A stretch of 64,000 bases of DNA from Rhodococcus sp. PAMC28707 (GTDB lineage: Bacteria > Actinomycetota > Actinomycetes > Mycobacteriales > Mycobacteriaceae): the NCBI RefSeq assembly GCF_004795915.1, contig NZ_CP039253.1, positions 1,302,001 to 1,366,000 on the forward strand, written 5' to 3'. The notes under the pieces were generated by a model, which was not told where the DNA came from, did not search any database, and was given only the letters and a program-made list of their open reading frames with translations. The position numbers and the translations under genes were made by a program. Shown piece by piece: positions 28,273-37,382 of this stretch (position 1 is its first letter; each line of letters starts with the position of its first letter).

Positions 28273-30970
28273 GGGGTCTCTCCCAACTCTGCGCGCAATG
28301 CGTAGTTCCGTCCTCGGTCACCCACCAGGCGAGGTGATGATCACCCTCGACGGCCCCGGTAAGTCTCACGACAAGTTCGCGGTGCACGACAACCTGCCCT
28401 ACCGGCAGCTCCACACCCATTTCTGCGCATGCGAGTACCGCTCCGGGCTCGCGGTCCCACGAACTCACCCGGCCGATTCCCAACACTTCTGCGGAGATCG
28501 ATTCCGAGGCGGTCCGCACGTCCAGGATCGACGCCAACGACGACGCGGTATCCATGGACGACAGGATCGCGACGTCGGCGGGGACCGCGGCCACACACCA
28601 TGGACGGTCGAGCACGATCGCGTCGGCAGGATAGACGAGACTGCCGGAAACAGCACGCACTTTCGTCGGCGCATCCAACTCGTCGAGTTCCACTCGCCCC
28701 GAAGTGACAGCGTCTGCGACGAGTCGATGAGCTCGCGTGATGACCGCAGGAGTCGGCGATCGCGAAGGATCGGCCAATCTCGAAAGAATCAGGCCGGTGA
28801 ACCACGCGCTGTCGCACGAACTGGGGGCAAGCGCCGCCGCCACATCGTCGGCATTCGGGTGATCGAGTGGGTCGAGCAGACCGGCGAACGTGAAGTCCGA
28901 GGGCGCTCGATAACTTCCCAGCCGCTCGCCGTCGACCCGGGCGTGCGTACGCAGCCACCACGCCGTGTACCCGTCCCGCGCCTGCACCGCTGCCCGGGTT
29001 GCCGGATCGGACATCAATTGCGTCAACGCATCCGGCCACCGCTGCTCATCGACCAGATCGAGGTCTCGCACGGCAGTGAGCACCGCCGGGTCCTCCGCCA
29101 ACGAAGCCCACCACGAGTCCTCGTCGTCGAGATCATGATCCGGACCGGTCGGGAGGTCATCGGTCACGGTGCCGAATCCCCAGCCCACTCCGACCGCGCG
29201 AAGCGCTGCAGGCCCGTAGTGCGCGACGACAGAATCTGCGACCAGCCCGAAAGGCGAGTCCGCGACCAACAGGCCTGCAAGTGGGGCATCGGGCAACAGC
29301 AATTCATCGGCGGCACGAAGCTCCCCATCGGAGTCCTCTAGCGGCAGCGAACCTATCCAAGAAGGGAGCTCGCCCGCGGACGAGGCGAGCGCCAGCACCG
29401 AAGTCACGGTATCGACGACGGCGTCGGTCTCGTCCCAGTCGAGGTCCTCGAGTAACGCTTCCAGCGCCGAATCGGACAGCAGATCGGTTGCGGTTGCCTC
29501 CGCCGCGCCCAACCTCGACAACAGTGGGCTCACCGCGTCCGGATGCACCAGCCGGGCCCAATGCACCGACCCGACCCCACTGACGCCCGCTCCGAGAACG
29601 GCAGTACGAGGACCGGTTATCGTCCGGCCGTCCGACAGCGGAACCGGCAGCGCGGCAAGCTCTTCCGCCGCCACACCGTCGGTGACCAATGGAGTGAGCG
29701 CATCGTAGAGTCGCCCCCACCAGCGAGGCTCACGGTCGATACCCGTCAGCATCTCGGCAAGTCTTGCGAGGCCGATTCGGTGTACGTCGACCGCAGCAAG
29801 CGCGCTTGCGTTCCGCGGACCCGAGAGCGCAGCCCCGACCAGATCGGGAAACACATCTGCTAGAAGCTCACCGAGCTCTTCGGTGAGTCCCGGCAGCACC
29901 ATCGCCCGCGAGGGGATCAGATTCTCACCGGTCACCGACGGAAGCCAACGGGCAGAGACGGATTCCCGAAGAATCTGCTCACGCAAGATCCCGTCGACCT
30001 CGCTACGCGGAAAGCCGGGGACCGGAACAAGTCGAGTTCTGAACCGGGCAGGAAAAGCAGCGATCATCTCCCCGTACCCCTCCGCGACGCGCAGCAGGTG
30101 CGCACCGGGAAGAACGCGCCGACGGTCCGGCTGCATCTGCACGTCCGCGACGACGAGCGCCGGCAGTGACAACTCCTCGTCCGAACGAGTCGGCGCACGA
30201 AGGACATCCGATGCCACCACTGTCGGCACACCGCCGGAAACAGGGACGAGCCATCTGGCGTGAGCGGTGCGGAATTGCCACCACTCGAGATCGCCGACCT
30301 TCACCGACTCGAGACCCTCCCCCTCGATCGTCCGGTCGAGCCGATCTTCGCCGATTTCGATCGAGACCAACGATTCCAATTCGAGCAACAGGTCGATCGC
30401 TTCGGCGCGCATGGCGTCGAGCAGCCCGGCCACCTCGACGTCCCGCAGGATGATCTCCGACGAAAACCCTACTGCTGGAGGTTCTTCGGCAGGCCAGACA
30501 AGTCGCAACACGGGAACCCCGGCATCGGGTACATTCAGGCCCGCATCGGTGAGAACACTACGGGTCCTCGCGCCACTGAAGCGCACTCCACCTGCAGTGG
30601 AACGAAATTCGATCTCGTCGCTGACCGAGCGGACCGCCGTGAAACCCACCCCGAAGCGACCCACACCGGATGTCTTCGCCGACACCCGCAAGGCCGTGAG
30701 CGCATGGACTCCGTCGCGATCGAGTGGTGCACCGGTATTGGCAACGTGCAGGTCGCGACCGGACACCCAGACCCGCACCTGTCCGGCAACTCCCGCTCGG
30801 GCTGCCGCATCGGCAGCATTCTGCGCGAGTTCCGTCAGCAGACGGTCGCGATAACCCCCGCGAACCAGGTCCGCTTCGGTGGCAGCGTCTTCGCGCAACC
30901 GGGTAGGCGAATCCGTCCAGGCAGACAAAGTCGAGGCGCGCAACGCCTCGGTGTCGTACGGATCTCTCAA
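28262..30970 (-). CDS. Sacsin/Hsp90-like GHKL ATPase domain protein
   Basis: About 902 residues. The N-terminal domain (about 30-200) is a GHKL ATP-binding fold: N box LLTELAQNAADAAARAG with the Mg-binding Asn, and a glycine-rich lid GVGRFGVGFTAVRSVSDE, closest to sacsin N-terminal/Hsp90-like proteins of actinobacteria. The remaining 700 residues are acidic, leucine-rich and of unknown fold. The start is a TTG whose last bases overlap the DUF3027 stop (TTGA, 30967-30970), so it is coupled to that gene; the frame extending to 31267 merely shadows it. Function unknown; a chaperone-like or signalling ATPase is inferred. Confidence 0.75.
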   Translation of the reverse strand: MRDPYDTEALRASTLSAWTDSPTRLREDAATEADLVRGGYRDRLLTELAQNAADAAARAGVAGQVRVWVSGRDLHVANTGAPLDRDGVHALTALRVSAKTSGVGRFGVGFTAVRSVSDEIEFRSTAGGVRFSGARTRSVLTDAGLNVPDAGVPVLRLVWPAEEPPAVGFSSEIILRDVEVAGLLDAMRAEAIDLLLELESLVSIEIGEDRLDRTIEGEGLESVKVGDLEWWQFRTAHARWLVPVSGGVPTVVASDVLRAPTRSDEELSLPALVVADVQMQPDRRRVLPGAHLLRVAEGYGEMIAAFPARFRTRLVPVPGFPRSEVDGILREQILRESVSARWLPSVTGENLIPSRAMVLPGLTEELGELLADVFPDLVGAALSGPRNASALAAVDVHRIGLARLAEMLTGIDREPRWWGRLYDALTPLVTDGVAAEELAALPVPLSDGRTITGPRTAVLGAGVSGVGSVHWARLVHPDAVSPLLSRLGAAEATATDLLSDSALEALLEDLDWDETDAVVDTVTSVLALASSAGELPSWIGSLPLEDSDGELRAADELLLPDAPLAGLLVADSPFGLVADSVVAHYGPAALRAVGVGWGFGTVTDDLPTGPDHDLDDEDSWWASLAEDPAVLTAVRDLDLVDEQRWPDALTQLMSDPATRAAVQARDGYTAWWLRTHARVDGERLGSYRAPSDFTFAGLLDPLDHPNADDVAAALAPSSCDSAWFTGLILSRLADPSRSPTPAVITRAHRLVADAVTSGRVELDELDAPTKVRAVSGSLVYPADAIVLDRPWCVAAVPADVAILSSMDTASSLASILDVRTASESISAEVLGIGRVSSWDREPGAVLACAEMGVELPVGQVVVHRELVVRLTGAVEGDHHLAWWVTEDGTTHCAQSWERPRGR

Positions 30971-31830
30971 CTGTCCGATTGCGCATCCTGCAGTGGCTCG
31001 GACGCATGGTCCGACACGAAGGTGTTCTCGGTCTCGGAAGCCGGGGCAGTGACAGTCGGCGCTTGCGCGGTGACATCGAGGGCCGCATCGTCGAACGGAT
31101 CGTAGGCGGGCGACCCGGCGCCGGTGGGAAGCTCGGTATCGGAATGCGCACCGCAGCCGTACTGGACGTGCACTACGTGGCCGTCGGCCGCATACTCGTT
31201 GCCGCAGACGCCGAACGCCGCCGACAACGATCCAGCGAGCGGGAGGTAGAACCCGCACAGTCCGCATGTCGACGGTGCAGCTTTCGCCATCTCACTGTCC
31301 GGACCGAACTCGCCGTCGTGCCAGCGCTCGGCCGCTTCGAGACGCCCTTCACGGCTGGGGACCTGCGGACGGCCCAGGCCGAGCTCGTACGCGACGTCGT
31401 CGACCTGGGGGTCACCGGTGGCGACGTATCCGGGGACGAGACGCGGATCGTGTGCTCGCGGTGGGAGCCGATCACCCGGCCCCAGATCGCCGGGGCGGAT
31501 GCGCTCGTCCCACGGCAGCCAGGTCGGCGGCACCAGGGCATCGGGGCCCGGCAGCAGGACGAGTTCGCTGACGGTGGCACTGTCCGCGTCGGCGGGGGCT
31601 GCGACGACCACGGCCCATTGCCATCCGCGGTAGCCGGGTAGGTCGGCGATGAAGCGATGTGTCGCCGCACTGTCGTCCTCGGCGGTGACACCGAGATAAT
31701 CGCCGACGCCGCCTTCACCCAGGTCGATCAGAGCACGGCGCGCCAACTCGGCGGCTTCCGCTAGGACAGGACGAATCTGGTCGAGCTCTGGGAAAGATGC
31801 GAAACTCACAGGTTCATTTTGCCGCATCAC
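30967..31830 (-). CDS. DUF3027 domain protein with Cys-rich site
   Basis: A 287-residue soluble protein of the actinobacterial DUF3027 family. The core contains HRFIADLPGYRGWQWAVVVAA, WLPWDERIRPGDLGPGD and a late cysteine set, STCGLCGFYLPL followed by FGVCGNEYAADGHVVHVQYGCGAHS, which looks like a zinc-ribbon (Cys-x2-Cys ... Cys ... Cys). An acidic tail follows. The function is not known. Its stop overlaps the TTG start of the sacsin-like ATPase gene, so the products are probably partners. Start at ATG 31830 or 31827, only 26-29 bp from the divergent glutaminyl cyclase gene. Confidence 0.75.
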   Translation of the reverse strand: MMRQNEPVSFASFPELDQIRPVLAEAAELARRALIDLGEGGVGDYLGVTAEDDSAATHRFIADLPGYRGWQWAVVVAAPADADSATVSELVLLPGPDALVPPTWLPWDERIRPGDLGPGDRLPPRAHDPRLVPGYVATGDPQVDDVAYELGLGRPQVPSREGRLEAAERWHDGEFGPDSEMAKAAPSTCGLCGFYLPLAGSLSAAFGVCGNEYAADGHVVHVQYGCGAHSDTELPTGAGSPAYDPFDDAALDVTAQAPTVTAPASETENTFVSDHASEPLQDAQSDS

Positions 31831-31856
31831 TTCCGGAGTGCCCAGTTCGGGCTGCC

Positions 31857-32672
31857 ATGATGGTGCAGATGATCGCCTCGCTCCGCCGCGTGCTCGGCGT
31901 CCTCGCGGTGCCTATTCTGCTTGTCGGGTGCTCGACGGAACGCGAGGTCAGCGCAGATTTTCCGGCAATGAGGTCGACGGTCACCGTGGTCAGGACCCTC
32001 GAGCACGACCGTTCCGCATTCACCCAGGGTCTGCAGATCGACAACGGCGAGCTCTACGAGGGCACCGGCCGCAAGGGTTCGTCGTACGTGCGCGTGTCGT
32101 CGTTGGACACGGGCAAAGAACTGCGGCGTGTGTATCTGTCTGCCCAGTACTTCGGCGAGGGCCTGACCGTCGCCGGCGATACCGTGTGGCAGATCACCTG
32201 GCAGAACGGAATCGCGTTCGCCCGAGACAAGACCACTCTGGCCGGCGCGCGCGAGGTCGGCTACGACGGTGAAGGCTGGGGTCTTTGCGCGGCAGCGGAC
32301 GGCCTGGTGATGAGCGACGGGTCCTCGATGCTGACTTTCCGTGATCCGGACACGTTCGAGGCCACCGGCACCGTCGAAGTAACGCTCGACGGAACGCCGC
32401 TCGAATCGTTGAACGAACTCGAATGCGCCGAAGACGGATCGGTCTACGCCAACATCTGGCGCACGTTCGATATTGCGAGGATCGACCCTGCCACCGGGAC
32501 GGTGTCGGAGATCATCGATGCCGAACCGCTGTGGAACTCGATGTCCGAGCGCGAACGCGACGGCGCAGACGTGCTCAACGGGATCGCCCAAATACCCGAC
32601 ACCGACCGCTTTCTGGTGACGGGAAAGCTGTGGCCGAGCATGTTCGAGGTGGAGTTCACACCCGTGGAGTGA
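31857..32672 (+). CDS. Glutaminyl-peptide cyclotransferase, lipoprotein
   Basis: A 271-residue protein with a lipoprotein signal (about 5-22, lipobox LVGC) and a beta-propeller glutaminyl cyclase domain of the plant/bacterial type. Family segments are clear: EHDRSAFTQGLQI near the mature N-terminus, YEGTGRKGSS, NELECAEDGSVYANIW and VLNGIAQIPDTDRFLVTGKLWP. It converts N-terminal glutamine of exported peptides to pyroglutamate outside the membrane. The start is uncertain between ATG 31857, 31860 and 31869, all giving a lipoprotein signal. Confidence 0.88.
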   Translation: MMVQMIASLRRVLGVLAVPILLVGCSTEREVSADFPAMRSTVTVVRTLEHDRSAFTQGLQIDNGELYEGTGRKGSSYVRVSSLDTGKELRRVYLSAQYFGEGLTVAGDTVWQITWQNGIAFARDKTTLAGAREVGYDGEGWGLCAAADGLVMSDGSSMLTFRDPDTFEATGTVEVTLDGTPLESLNELECAEDGSVYANIWRTFDIARIDPATGTVSEIIDAEPLWNSMSERERDGADVLNGIAQIPDTDRFLVTGKLWPSMFEVEFTPVE

Positions 32673-32716
32673 GTCGGTGTACTCACACCCTCCGGTTTTA
32701 GGACAGAATTGACGAC

Positions 32717-34303
32717 GTGACAGATCCTCGAAACTCCGACACCCCGCCGGGAGAGGACCACCCGGGGTTCGAGAACTATCCGCCGGCTCCACGCACCGCC
32801 AGCCGCAGAACTCCGCTGCCTCCTCTTCACCCGTCGACTACCCCGCCGGGTGATCGTCCGCGTGGACCGAAGCCGCCGCCCATGCCCCGCAAGTTGACCG
32901 TCACTCGCGTCGCTGCGATGCGCAGCCGCGAGCTCACCAACAAGGGCATCGCGACTTTCCATCGAGCCGCGAAAGCAGACGGTGCCGACAAATCTGGACT
33001 CACCGCGCTGACGTACGCGACGATGGCCAACTTCGCCTCCGACGCCGCCACGGCTGTCGCGTTGGCCAACACACTCTTCTTCTCCGCCGCGACCGGTGAG
33101 GACAAGACGAAGGTTGCGCTGTATCTCGTCATCACCATCGCTCCGTTCGCTTTGATAGCGCCGCTGATCGGACCGATGCTCGATCGGCTGCAGCATGGTC
33201 GACGGCTCGCGCTCGCCGGTTCGTTCCTGCTACGGACCGTGCTGGCCGTTGTGCTGGTGTTCAACTTCGACAGCTGGATTCTCTATCCGGCTGCGCTCGG
33301 CATGCTGGTGTTCAGTAAATCCTTTGCAGTACTCAAGAGCGCCGTGACGCCGCGTGTACTTCCACCCGAGATCGACCTCGTTCGTGTCAATTCTCGCCTG
33401 ACAGTGTTCGGCCTGATCGGCGGAACAATCGTCGCCGGCGGCATCGCGGGCGCTATCGCCTGGCTTTCCGGATCGCCGGGCGCACTGTGGTTCGTAGCTG
33501 CCGTCACCGTGCTGGGCGCCTACCTCAGCATGCGGATCCCGTCGTGGGTCGAAGTGACCGAAGGCGAAGTTCCAGCCACCTTGCGATACCACGGTGACGA
33601 CGCCGAGACAGAGGTGATGCACCGTGCAAAGCCTGGGACCACACCACCGAAGAACCGCCGCCAACCGCTGGGCAAAGCCGTCATCGTCGGCCTGTGGGGC
33701 AACGGAACCGTACGCATTCTCACCGGATTTCTGACGCTCTACATAGCCTTCGTCGCCAAGGCTCAGACCGAACACGAACCGATCAAGCAGGCCGCGATGC
33801 TCGGACTTGTCGGTGCATGCGCAGCAATCGGCAATTTCTCCGGCAACGCCGCGGGCGCTCGGATCAAGCTCGGCCGCCCGTCCATCATGATCATCCGATG
33901 TACGTTCGCTGTCACCGTCGTTGCTATCGTCGCGGCCGTCACCGACAGCCTGCTGACCGCCGCATTGGCCGCGCTCGTCGCCTCCTGTGCGAGTGCGCTC
34001 GCCAAGGTCTCGCTCGATGCATCTCTGCAATCCGATCTCCCACCCGAATCCATTGCGTCCGGATTCGGGCGTTCGGAGACCGTCCTCCAGCTGTGCTGGG
34101 TACTTGGCGGAACGCTGGGAGTGCTGTTGCCCACCGAGTACTGGCTCGGCTTCACGGTCGTCTCGATTTTGCTTACGATCGGCCTGGTGCAGACCATCCT
34201 CACCTACCGCGGCAAGACTTTGCTTCCCGGACTCGGCGGAAACCGACCCGAGCACGCCGAGCAGCGCGGTCCCGACTATTCACCCCAAGAGAACGTGAGT
34301 TAA
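32717..34303 (+). CDS. MFS transporter with long N-terminal tail
   Basis: A 528-residue membrane protein with an unusual proline-rich cytoplasmic tail of about 75 residues, then about 12 helices. It resembles mycobacterial Rv0876c-type conserved MFS proteins, whose substrate is unknown. Landmarks include KADGADKSGLTALTYATMANFASDAA before helix 1 and LIGPMLDRLQHGRRLA as motif A. GTG start at 32717. The DUF2771 gene begins at the base after its stop codon, so the pair is very likely co-translated. Confidence 0.82.
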   Translation: MTDPRNSDTPPGEDHPGFENYPPAPRTASRRTPLPPLHPSTTPPGDRPRGPKPPPMPRKLTVTRVAAMRSRELTNKGIATFHRAAKADGADKSGLTALTYATMANFASDAATAVALANTLFFSAATGEDKTKVALYLVITIAPFALIAPLIGPMLDRLQHGRRLALAGSFLLRTVLAVVLVFNFDSWILYPAALGMLVFSKSFAVLKSAVTPRVLPPEIDLVRVNSRLTVFGLIGGTIVAGGIAGAIAWLSGSPGALWFVAAVTVLGAYLSMRIPSWVEVTEGEVPATLRYHGDDAETEVMHRAKPGTTPPKNRRQPLGKAVIVGLWGNGTVRILTGFLTLYIAFVAKAQTEHEPIKQAAMLGLVGACAAIGNFSGNAAGARIKLGRPSIMIIRCTFAVTVVAIVAAVTDSLLTAALAALVASCASALAKVSLDASLQSDLPPESIASGFGRSETVLQLCWVLGGTLGVLLPTEYWLGFTVVSILLTIGLVQTILTYRGKTLLPGLGGNRPEHAEQRGPDYSPQENVS

Positions 34304-34825
34304 GTGAATCTTGCACCGAAGACAATGAAGCTACTGGCGATCGGAGCTGCCGGACTGATCGTCGTCGGCGTGGCATTCGTCGCCGTGCTCGCGCAACTCG
34401 TCTCCAACGCTCCAGCGCACCGACCGACCATCACGGCATTCGCAGACGGGAAAGCCGTCACCGTCGAGCCGTACCTGTACTGCCCCGTCGAGGCGCCACT
34501 GTGTGAGAACGATGGATCGAGCGCCAGCGTGCCGGTTCGGGAGGGCTATCCGCTGCAGCTGTCTTTGCCCTCCGAGATCACCTCGGCGCCGTGGATTCTC
34601 GCAGCTGTGTATTCCGACGATGCCGGGGCCGACGTCGTCGAAACAGACTCGCTGTACCTGCCCGATCAGAAACTGGGTCTGACCGTGCCACCCGTCGACG
34701 CCGACGGACGAGCACTGCTGGGCGTCGAAATCAGGTTGCCCTCCGGCATCATCGACACCGACACCCAGCAGGAAGAGATCATCAGCCACGCGATCTGGTC
34801 GATCGCGACGACACCGACCGGTTAG
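34304..34825 (+). CDS. DUF2771 membrane-anchored protein
   Basis: A 173-residue protein with one N-terminal transmembrane helix (about 8-30) and an outward domain of about 140 residues with two cysteines in a [12 protein letters not shown] loop that could form a disulfide. It fits the DUF2771 family encoded next to the same MFS transporter in mycobacteria; function unknown. GTG start immediately follows the MFS stop. Its last four bases overlap the convergent cspB gene. Confidence 0.8.
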   Translation: MNLAPKTMKLLAIGAAGLIVVGVAFVAVLAQLVSNAPAHRPTITAFADGKAVTVEPYLYCPVEAPLCENDGSSASVPVREGYPLQLSLPSEITSAPWILAAVYSDDAGADVVETDSLYLPDQKLGLTVPPVDADGRALLGVEIRLPSGIIDTDTQQEEIISHAIWSIATTPTG

Positions 34826-35235
34826 CTGTCGAGCTCGCGCGCAACCGCCCTGACCACTTCGGAGATCTTCTGAGCGGTCTTGCGATCGGGGTACTTACCC
34901 TTACGCAGTTCAGGCTGGATCGTTGCCTCGAGAAGCGTGATCATGTCCTCGACCATCCCGTGCAGCTCGTCGGGCGTGTGCTTACGCTCGACGGGCTCAC
35001 GACGGTTGGCGGTGTTCTGACGCAGGGTGGGAGCCGGCTCGAGAACTTTCAGGCTCAGCGCCTGAGGCCCACGGCGTCCTGCGGCCATACCGAACTCGAC
35101 GCGCTGACCTGCTTTGAGGCCCTCGACACCCGCTGGCAGCGCCGACGAGCGGACGTAGACGTCCTCTCCTTCTTCTTGCGAGAGGAAGCCGAATCCCTTG
35201 TCGACGTCGTACCACTTCACCTTGCCGGTAGGCAC
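34822..35235 (-). CDS. cspB: Cold-shock domain protein CspB-type
   Basis: A 137-residue protein: cold-shock OB-fold domain at 1-67 with RNP1 (KGFGFLS) and RNP2-like (VYVRSS) motifs, followed by a conserved helical C-terminal region ([22 protein letters not shown]) found in the long mycobacterial CspB but not in classical 67-residue Csps. It probably binds single-stranded RNA as a chaperone. The frame opens at 35325; I choose the GTG 35235, since the protein then starts PTGKVKW like its relatives and GGTGAG lies four bases before. Confidence 0.9.
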   Translation of the reverse strand: MPTGKVKWYDVDKGFGFLSQEEGEDVYVRSSALPAGVEGLKAGQRVEFGMAAGRRGPQALSLKVLEPAPTLRQNTANRREPVERKHTPDELHGMVEDMITLLEATIQPELRKGKYPDRKTAQKISEVVRAVARELDS

Positions 35236-35378
35236 TGCGCTCACCCGTCCATTTGTCTCGGTAAATAGCCTGTTTTGCACAAATTTCGCGTCCAACAGCG
35301 GTGTTGGACGCGAATGACCCAGCATAGCGCGAAGGAGTGCTCGGCAGCACGCCGGTTTGTCGGGCTACCGTTACCGAC

Positions 35379-35597
35379 GTGGCTGATCAAACACCCCGAA
35401 ACGGCACGACCCTTCTTCGTATCTCGTTGGCGATATTTGCGATCGGGTTGATCGCGATAGTCGCCATCTTCGCGGTGCCTGCGCTTTCCGGCGACGACCC
35501 CCCACTGTGGCTTTATCTGACCGCAATGATCTTCTCGCCCCTGGGCTTCGTGCTGGCGATAGTGTTTGCATTGCTGTCCGGCCGGCGGGCGAGATAA
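35379..35597 (+). CDS. Small two-helix membrane protein, 72 aa
   Basis: A 72-residue protein with two transmembrane helices (about 14-33 and 44-67), no recognisable motif and no assigned function. Start is uncertain: GTG 35379 gives a polar N-terminus (ADQTPRNG) before the first helix; the frame is open from 35337. It ends 16 bp before the YccF gene on the same strand and is probably co-transcribed with it. Divergent from cspB. Confidence 0.55.
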   Translation: MADQTPRNGTTLLRISLAIFAIGLIAIVAIFAVPALSGDDPPLWLYLTAMIFSPLGFVLAIVFALLSGRRAR

Positions 35598-35613
35598 ACA
35601 GGGGGGGCACCAC

Positions 35614-35985
35614 ATGCGAGTCGTTCTCAACATCATCTGGTTGATCTTCGGCGGACTATGGCTGGCTATCGGCTACTTTGCGGCGGGCATAATCTGCTGC
35701 ATCCTCATCATCACGATCCCGTTCGGTATCGCGTCGTTCCGCATCGGCGTCTACGCCCTGTGGCCGTTCGGCAAGACGATCGTCGACAAACCGACATCGG
35801 GGGTCGCGGCGGTCGTCGGCAACGTAATCTGGCTCATCGTTGCCGGCATCTGGCTCGCCATCGCGCATGTGGTGTCGGCGATTGCGATGGCGATCACGAT
35901 CATCGGCATTCCACTCGCCGTCGCGAACCTCAAAATGGTCCCCATCTCACTCATGCCGCTCGGCAAGGACATCGTCGACTCCTGA
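35614..35985 (+). CDS. YccF-domain membrane protein
   Basis: A 123-residue protein with two YccF repeats. Each has the hallmark of a hydrophobic segment followed by a ITIPFGIASFRIGVYALWPFGK-like or IGIPLAVANLKMVPISLMPLGK-like stretch, giving about four membrane segments. YccF proteins are inner-membrane proteins of unknown function; in E. coli the gene is near helD. The ATG at 35614 has a GGGGGGG run about five bases upstream and gives the family's usual N-terminus; the frame opens 16 codons earlier. Confidence 0.85.
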   Translation: MRVVLNIIWLIFGGLWLAIGYFAAGIICCILIITIPFGIASFRIGVYALWPFGKTIVDKPTSGVAAVVGNVIWLIVAGIWLAIAHVVSAIAMAITIIGIPLAVANLKMVPISLMPLGKDIVDS

Positions 35986-36010
35986 CACTCCAGCCCCATT
36001 CGCGGATGGG

Positions 36011-36026
36011 TGTGACTTCCATCACA
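36011..36026. promoter_or_regulatory. CRP/cAMP receptor-type binding palindrome
   Basis: TGTGACTTCCATCACA matches the TGTGA-N6-TCACA consensus of actinobacterial CRP/GlxR at all ten fixed positions. It lies about 430 bp before the rpf start and upstream of its riboswitch leader. In M. tuberculosis the CRP Rv3676 is known to act on rpfA, which makes this place meaningful. It also lies just 26 bp after the YccF gene. Confidence 0.75.
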
Positions 36027-36194
36027 TAACAGCCAGGTAACGGACGCGCAACAAGCAGGGGTTCAACGAGCAGCAACGCCGCTAGCTGCACATTCGGCCG
36101 ATGACGAAAACTGTGCTGGGCCGCACATCCGGACAACTCGAAAAACCAAGAGTTACCAAATAGTGACACTCCGCGGGAATTTCAGTACGGTCGT

Positions 36195-36441
36195 CCACGG
36201 CTGAGAAACTTCGGCTGAATCCGGACCCGCAGCGCCAAACCTCGTCCCGCGGGAACGGACCCCCACAAGAACACCCAGGGGACGAGGACGGGGGACCCAC
36301 ACGTCCTCTCGGATAACCGGAAATTCACTACCTCGGCAGAGAATTTCCTTGGGGTGAAGCCCACGCACTTCCACTTGGAAGCGCTGGGCCGGGCTACCTC
36401 TCAGCCCGAACCCGACAGCTGACCTCGCAGGCGCCTGTGGA
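36195..36441 (+). ncRNA. c-di-AMP riboswitch (ydaO/yuaA type), rpf leader
   Basis: The leader carries the conserved blocks of the ydaO family in order: GGCTGAATCCGG (from 36213), ACGGGGGACCCA (36287 on), TTGGGGTGAAGCC (36349 on) and CCCGAACCCGACAGCTGACC (to about 36424), closed by GCAGGCGCC. In actinobacteria this motif sits before rpf and other cell-wall hydrolase genes and switches them off when c-di-AMP is high. The rpf start is only about 17 bases after the last block. Borders are approximate. Confidence 0.93.
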
Positions 36442-36457
36442 GAGGATTTCAACTCGT

Positions 36458-37072
36458 ATGAGCGGACGTCATCGCAAGCCGACCACCACCGGCCGGACCG
36501 TAGCCAAGGTCGCCGTCACCGGCGCCATCATGGGCACAGCAGGCATGGCCTTCACCGGCACCGCCAGTGCAGCCCCCGATTCCGATTGGGACCGCCTCGC
36601 ACAGTGCGAAGCAGGCGGTAACTGGGGCATCAACACCGGAAACGGATTCCAGGGTGGCCTGCAGTTCTCGCCGAGCACCTGGAGTTCACATGGCGGCGGG
36701 CAGTATGCCGCCACCGCGAACCAGGCCAGCCGCGAAGAGCAGATTGTCGTCGCCGAGAAGGTTCTCGCCTCGCAGGGTTGGGGCGCATGGCCTTCCTGCT
36801 CGTCGAGCCTTGGCCTGAGCAGTTCGCCCAGCGAACGCAGCGCGCCTGCATCCCCACAGTCCGCTCCCGAGGCACCCAAGCTCCCCGACCTCACGAGCAT
36901 CCCCACCATCGACGGCAGCGCCGAGGTAATCGACGGCATCACGAGCGCCGTTCAGACCGTCACGAACGATCCGGCGATCGCTTCGTTCATTCAGAACGCG
37001 ACACAGGGCATCCAGCTCGACCCACAGGTCGTCAATTTCTACCAGGCAAACAAGGCATTCCTGCCTCAGTAG
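36458..37072 (+). CDS. rpf: Resuscitation-promoting factor (Rpf), secreted
   Basis: A 204-residue secreted protein: signal peptide to about residue 40 (AFTGTASAA cleavage region), then the Rpf lysozyme-like domain (about 42-118) with [20 protein letters not shown], the catalytic Glu in QCEAGG, and two cysteines that close the fold, followed by a low-complexity Ser/Pro linker and a C-terminal tail ([20 protein letters not shown]). Rpf cleaves peptidoglycan and wakes dormant cells. It lacks LysM or G5 domains, unlike some relatives. Start ATG 36458, after AGAGGA; a perfect terminator follows. Confidence 0.93.
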   Translation: MSGRHRKPTTTGRTVAKVAVTGAIMGTAGMAFTGTASAAPDSDWDRLAQCEAGGNWGINTGNGFQGGLQFSPSTWSSHGGGQYAATANQASREEQIVVAEKVLASQGWGAWPSCSSSLGLSSSPSERSAPASPQSAPEAPKLPDLTSIPTIDGSAEVIDGITSAVQTVTNDPAIASFIQNATQGIQLDPQVVNFYQANKAFLPQ

Positions 37073-37081
37073 AAACCCCAC

Positions 37082-37127
37082 ACCATAGAAAAAGGCCCCC
37101 GATCACTCGGGGGCCTTTTTCTATGGT
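37082..37127. terminator. Strong bidirectional intrinsic terminator
   Basis: A perfect 21-bp stem (37082-37102 with 37107-37127) with a TCAC loop; the GC core GGCCCCCGA/TCGGGGGCC is flanked by A-runs on one side and T-runs on the other, so it can stop transcription from both rpf and the convergent small gene. This is the cleanest terminator in the window. Confidence 0.92.
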
Positions 37128-37132
37128 CGGAA

Positions 37133-37321
37133 TTAACGGTTGATGACGGTCACTGGATGGGCGTACAGCAGTTGGTCCACGGGCAACGGAAACTCGGTTT
37201 CCTCGCCGAACGGCGACAAGCTTCCCGAGCGCGAGGACGCCAATTCACTGACCGCATGGTCGCCGCGAGCGGTTTCCGGCCAGCCTGGATCTACGTAGGG
37301 CTTCTTCGACTTGTTCACCAT
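37133..37321 (-). CDS. Small conserved hypothetical protein, 62 aa
   Basis: A 62-residue protein (start VNKSKKPYVDPGWPETARGDHAVSE-like N-terminus) with a basic start and a hydrophilic middle. I do not know its function; a small gene occupies the same place beside the ercc3 locus in mycobacteria. ATG start at 37321 chosen from the long open frame to 37924, which otherwise shadows the helicase-associated gene. It is divergent from that gene, about 60 bp apart, and stops right at the rpf terminator. Confidence 0.6.
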   Translation of the reverse strand: MVNKSKKPYVDPGWPETARGDHAVSELASSRSGSLSPFGEETEFPLPVDQLLYAHPVTVINR

Positions 37322-37382
37322 GGGACCATTTTGACACCTGCGCTGCACCCAAAGCCAGTCCAGGTCTCTAATCTGGTAGTCG

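Noticed and set aside
28262..31267. A 1001-residue frame beginning at 31267 for the sacsin-like protein
   Set aside because: The first 99 codons shadow the DUF3027 gene in another frame and are Arg/Cys-rich; the TTG at 30970 forms a TTGA coupling and starts the conserved region.
36150..36170. GTTACC/GTGAC repeats resembling an MtrA site before rpf
   Set aside because: Spacing and orientation do not fit the known direct-repeat motif well enough; left out.
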